From positions 1-64,000 of the forward strand of contig JAPJBO010001005.1 of assembly GCA_030068145.1 (NCBI GenBank): a stretch of 64,000 nt of DNA. The letters are read 5' to 3'. Position numbers and translations under genes: made by a program. Each line of letters starts with the position of its first letter. Within the stretch, counting starts at the first letter, position 1. Source of the stretch: Diplonema papillatum. Lineage: Eukaryota; Euglenozoa; Diplonemea; Diplonemida; Diplonemidae. A model generated the notes under the pieces. That model saw nothing but the letters and a program-made list of their open reading frames with translations, ran no database searches and was not told where the DNA came from. Below are positions 61,723 through 64,000 of the stretch, one piece after another.

Positions 61723-64000
61723 ACAGGTTCGTTCCCTCGTAGCTCGCCGGGAACGGGCACTCCAGTGAAACTGGGTATGTTACCGTTTCAGGTTCGGATT
61801 GGACAAAATTCTGCGGCAGAACCTGGACTGAAGAAACGGACAGTCTGATAGTTGCGTCTGCAGTACTCCGAAAATCGTCTGAGGGAAGGAGGGTATCAGC
61901 CCCGCCTTCGGTAACGGTGGGGTTTCCGACTCCCGCGACCGTGAGCCAGCACAAACTCAAGAGGTCTAGTCTACTACGATCGTTGCGTACTTTCCAGTGT
62001 TTTTCTTCTGGGGGCCTCTCAAGAAAAAAAAACGAGAGCGTGCCAAGGTGTCCCAAGGGGGGTTTGCAACAACTTCCAGAAGATGGTTCTCAGAAAACCG
62101 GGGGGTATGCAGCGCACAGTGCCGGGCCAGTTTTTTCAAAATACCCCCAGGACGCAGAAGGGGTTCGTCCTGGGACCTGGAGACGGACTTACAAGCAGTC
62201 CATGCCCTAGAAGTGTGCCATGCCGCACAAACGCAGACGTCCTGGCTAGGGTCTTGCGCTGATAGGCGAGACAACGAGCAATCAGCATCAACTGATCTAC
62301 CGATCAGCGTCATCTGACCCTGTGATGGTTGTGACAGGTGGTAAGGTAAACAGATTATTGCACCTCGCAGGTAACAGAAAAGAAATGTCTCTCTTGGGGG
62401 GGGGGGGGGCAGTGCTGACACTACCCTGAGAGCCCCCAACGACTTTGCAAGGGACCCCCCCCCCTCCCCCCCCCCCCCCCCCCCCTTCTACAGTGCAGTT
62501 GCCTTGGAGGCTGGGTGGTCGAATTCTTAAGGTGAAATGGTCAAAATTCCCTGGCAAAAGTGGGCCCACAAAAAATTTTCAAAGTGTGGTTTTTGGGGTA
62601 TTTGGGCCTTTTTTTTTCTGACCACCCACCATGGTGACCACCTTAGAGAGTGACAGGTAGCGTCCCCCCTCCACAGTGAAAATAGCCTGTATATAGGGGG
62701 AAAATGTTTCTTGGGGGGGGGGGGGGGGGGGGGGGGTCAGGTCAGATTCTGCCAACGACTCCGCAATCTGGCCGCTTAGGGCCACCCCTGGGGGGGGGGC
62801 TGGGGGGGAAATGTTTCTTGGGTTTGAAGAGCGCGTGGTGCTTGCACCACTGAGCCAGGTTATTTAACCGCGGGGGGGGGTGAGTCCTCCTACTAGCACT
62901 TTTTGGTTGGGTTCGTAACTTTCTCATGGGGCAGCCGTTGTACCGGAGATGTTCCCTTCAGTACAACAGTACCACTAAAATACAGGAGAAGACTAGGGGA
63001 GAAAAACACACGACTGGATCACAACGGAAGGAAAAAAGAAATGGTCTAGGAGGCGGGTTTCGTACTTCTTTTGTTACTACACAATCTTACGAGTCGCCCC
63101 GTACAATGTATTGTGGAAAAGACGTAGGCAGCAGCGTGTTTTCGGCGGTTGATCAGGATCCACAACCAGAACGAGAAGGAAGTCGATCAACTGAAAAAGC
63201 ACAAACTGGGCGGAAAATCTTAGTTTAGTGTTTAGGCAGAGCACTGCCTCTCATGCATGGTTGATGCTAGCATCAAGTCTGGGGGGGGGAAGCGCCAAAA
63301 ATGGCTGAGCTGCTAAGGACAAAAGACGACTGCGTCCCGTCTGTCGTTGACTGGGGGTGGTAAAAAATGAAGGATCCTGACACGTGCGGAGCCTCGGAGC
63401 TTCAGGGAAAGACAAGGGTGGCGGGGTTTGGTGGTGCCGATTACGAGCATATTTTTTCTTCGCTCTTTGTATGTAGACTTTTTTTCAACGTTTTCTTTTT
63501 TCTTCTTTCTCCGTTGGGGTTCGGTTTTTTCTTTCTTTTTGGTTGATGAAGCCGTATACAAAGTCTATTCAACTATTTTCCCATGCCGTTTGCAGTCTCG
63601 TGCGTGCGCGCGCGACGGGCAACGAAAGAGAACTCGGAAAGGGCGATGAGAAGCAGAAGAATCCAACTGGATGCAACCCCATGGTCTCAAGAGCGCGGGG
63701 TCGAGGTGGATACAATTGACCGAGATACGAACCAACGCTAGCAGTAGCAGCGGTGTGTGGATGAAACAGGTCAATCAAGTGATAGCAGACTTCAAGTCGG
63801 GTGCATGCCTGCAAGAGCTTCTGCCCTATCAGCTTTTGACGGGAGTATCCCCAAACACATGACCCAGGTGCACCTTGTGTAGAACTTTGCATCCTCTAGC
63901 TGAGAAACTTCGCTTCCATTCGGGCGCTGAACTTGTTGCCACGGACGAGCTTTCCCCCTCCCGAGCACTATCCCACACCATAGCCGGTCGGCAACAACAA
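61723..64000. other. no gene seen; homopolymer-rich
   Basis: Poly-G/poly-C runs at 62396-62409, 62457-62485 and 62716-62737 accompany repeated GAAATGTTTCTTGGG phrases (62381, 62703 and 62809). 63211-63282 repeats the element at 50151-50222. I find no exon I can support. Confidence 0.6.

Noticed and set aside
1-64000. tRNA genes
   Set aside because: No cloverleaf or paired A-box/B-box sequence was found by eye on either strand. A covariance scan would be decisive.

Overview
This window looks like nuclear DNA from a single-celled eukaryote with a repeat-rich genome. The evidence is spliceosomal introns, a set of purely eukaryotic proteins (CSB/ERCC6 helicase, Hikeshi, an importin-beta-like karyopherin, a MutL mismatch-repair homologue, BTB, PPR and MORN proteins), a full-length non-LTR retrotransposon and a degenerate eukaryotic 18S rRNA fragment. 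Every host gene I can support lies on the minus strand. Such long same-strand gene arrays are known from euglenozoans and dinoflagellates, so I favour a protist of that kind but cannot name it. Intron donors are mostly GTATGY or GTGTGY, closer to the budding-yeast consensus than to GTRAGT. Several acceptors follow A-rich rather than pyrimidine-rich tracts.

Layout, left to right (genes are read right to left). 1-1325: poly-G and imperfect repeats. 1326-3170: PPR protein. 4639-5316: BTB/T1-domain protein with decayed copies of its last coding segment beside it. 6383-10376: one or two unrecognised genes joined by a tandem array of a duplicated exon. 13612-22699: a seven-exon CSB/ERCC6-type SNF2 ATPase whose introns hold SINEs and a structured repeat. 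23826-30394: a full-length LINE (ORF1, and ORF2 with OTU-like, APE, RT and RNase H domains) with a perfect 21-bp target-site duplication, inserted in a ~325-bp tandem repeat. 32093-33784: coiled-coil/zinc-ribbon protein enclosed by an inverted repeat. 35165-36856: MORN-LRR protein with a decayed 3' duplicate. 38120-39214: Hikeshi. 40803-49672: a four-exon MutL homologue whose third intron holds a hAT-like element and a SINE-bearing duplication. 51147-58959: an importin-beta-like karyopherin whose introns hold exon duplicates and broken mobile-element remains. 59650-59906: 18S-like fragment. The rest, to 64000, is gene-free, with homopolymer G/C tracts and another copy of the structured repeat.

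The genes do not form a pathway. CSB (transcription-coupled repair) and the MutL homologue (mismatch repair) are both DNA-repair genes, and Hikeshi and the karyopherin both serve nuclear transport, but these may be coincidental neighbours in a directional cluster. The most unusual signals are: (i) two families of dispersed, apparently structured repeats whose copies keep base pairing through compensatory changes; (ii) SINEs abutting splice donors; (iii) recurrent local duplication of single exons, leaving decayed copies next to the working exon.
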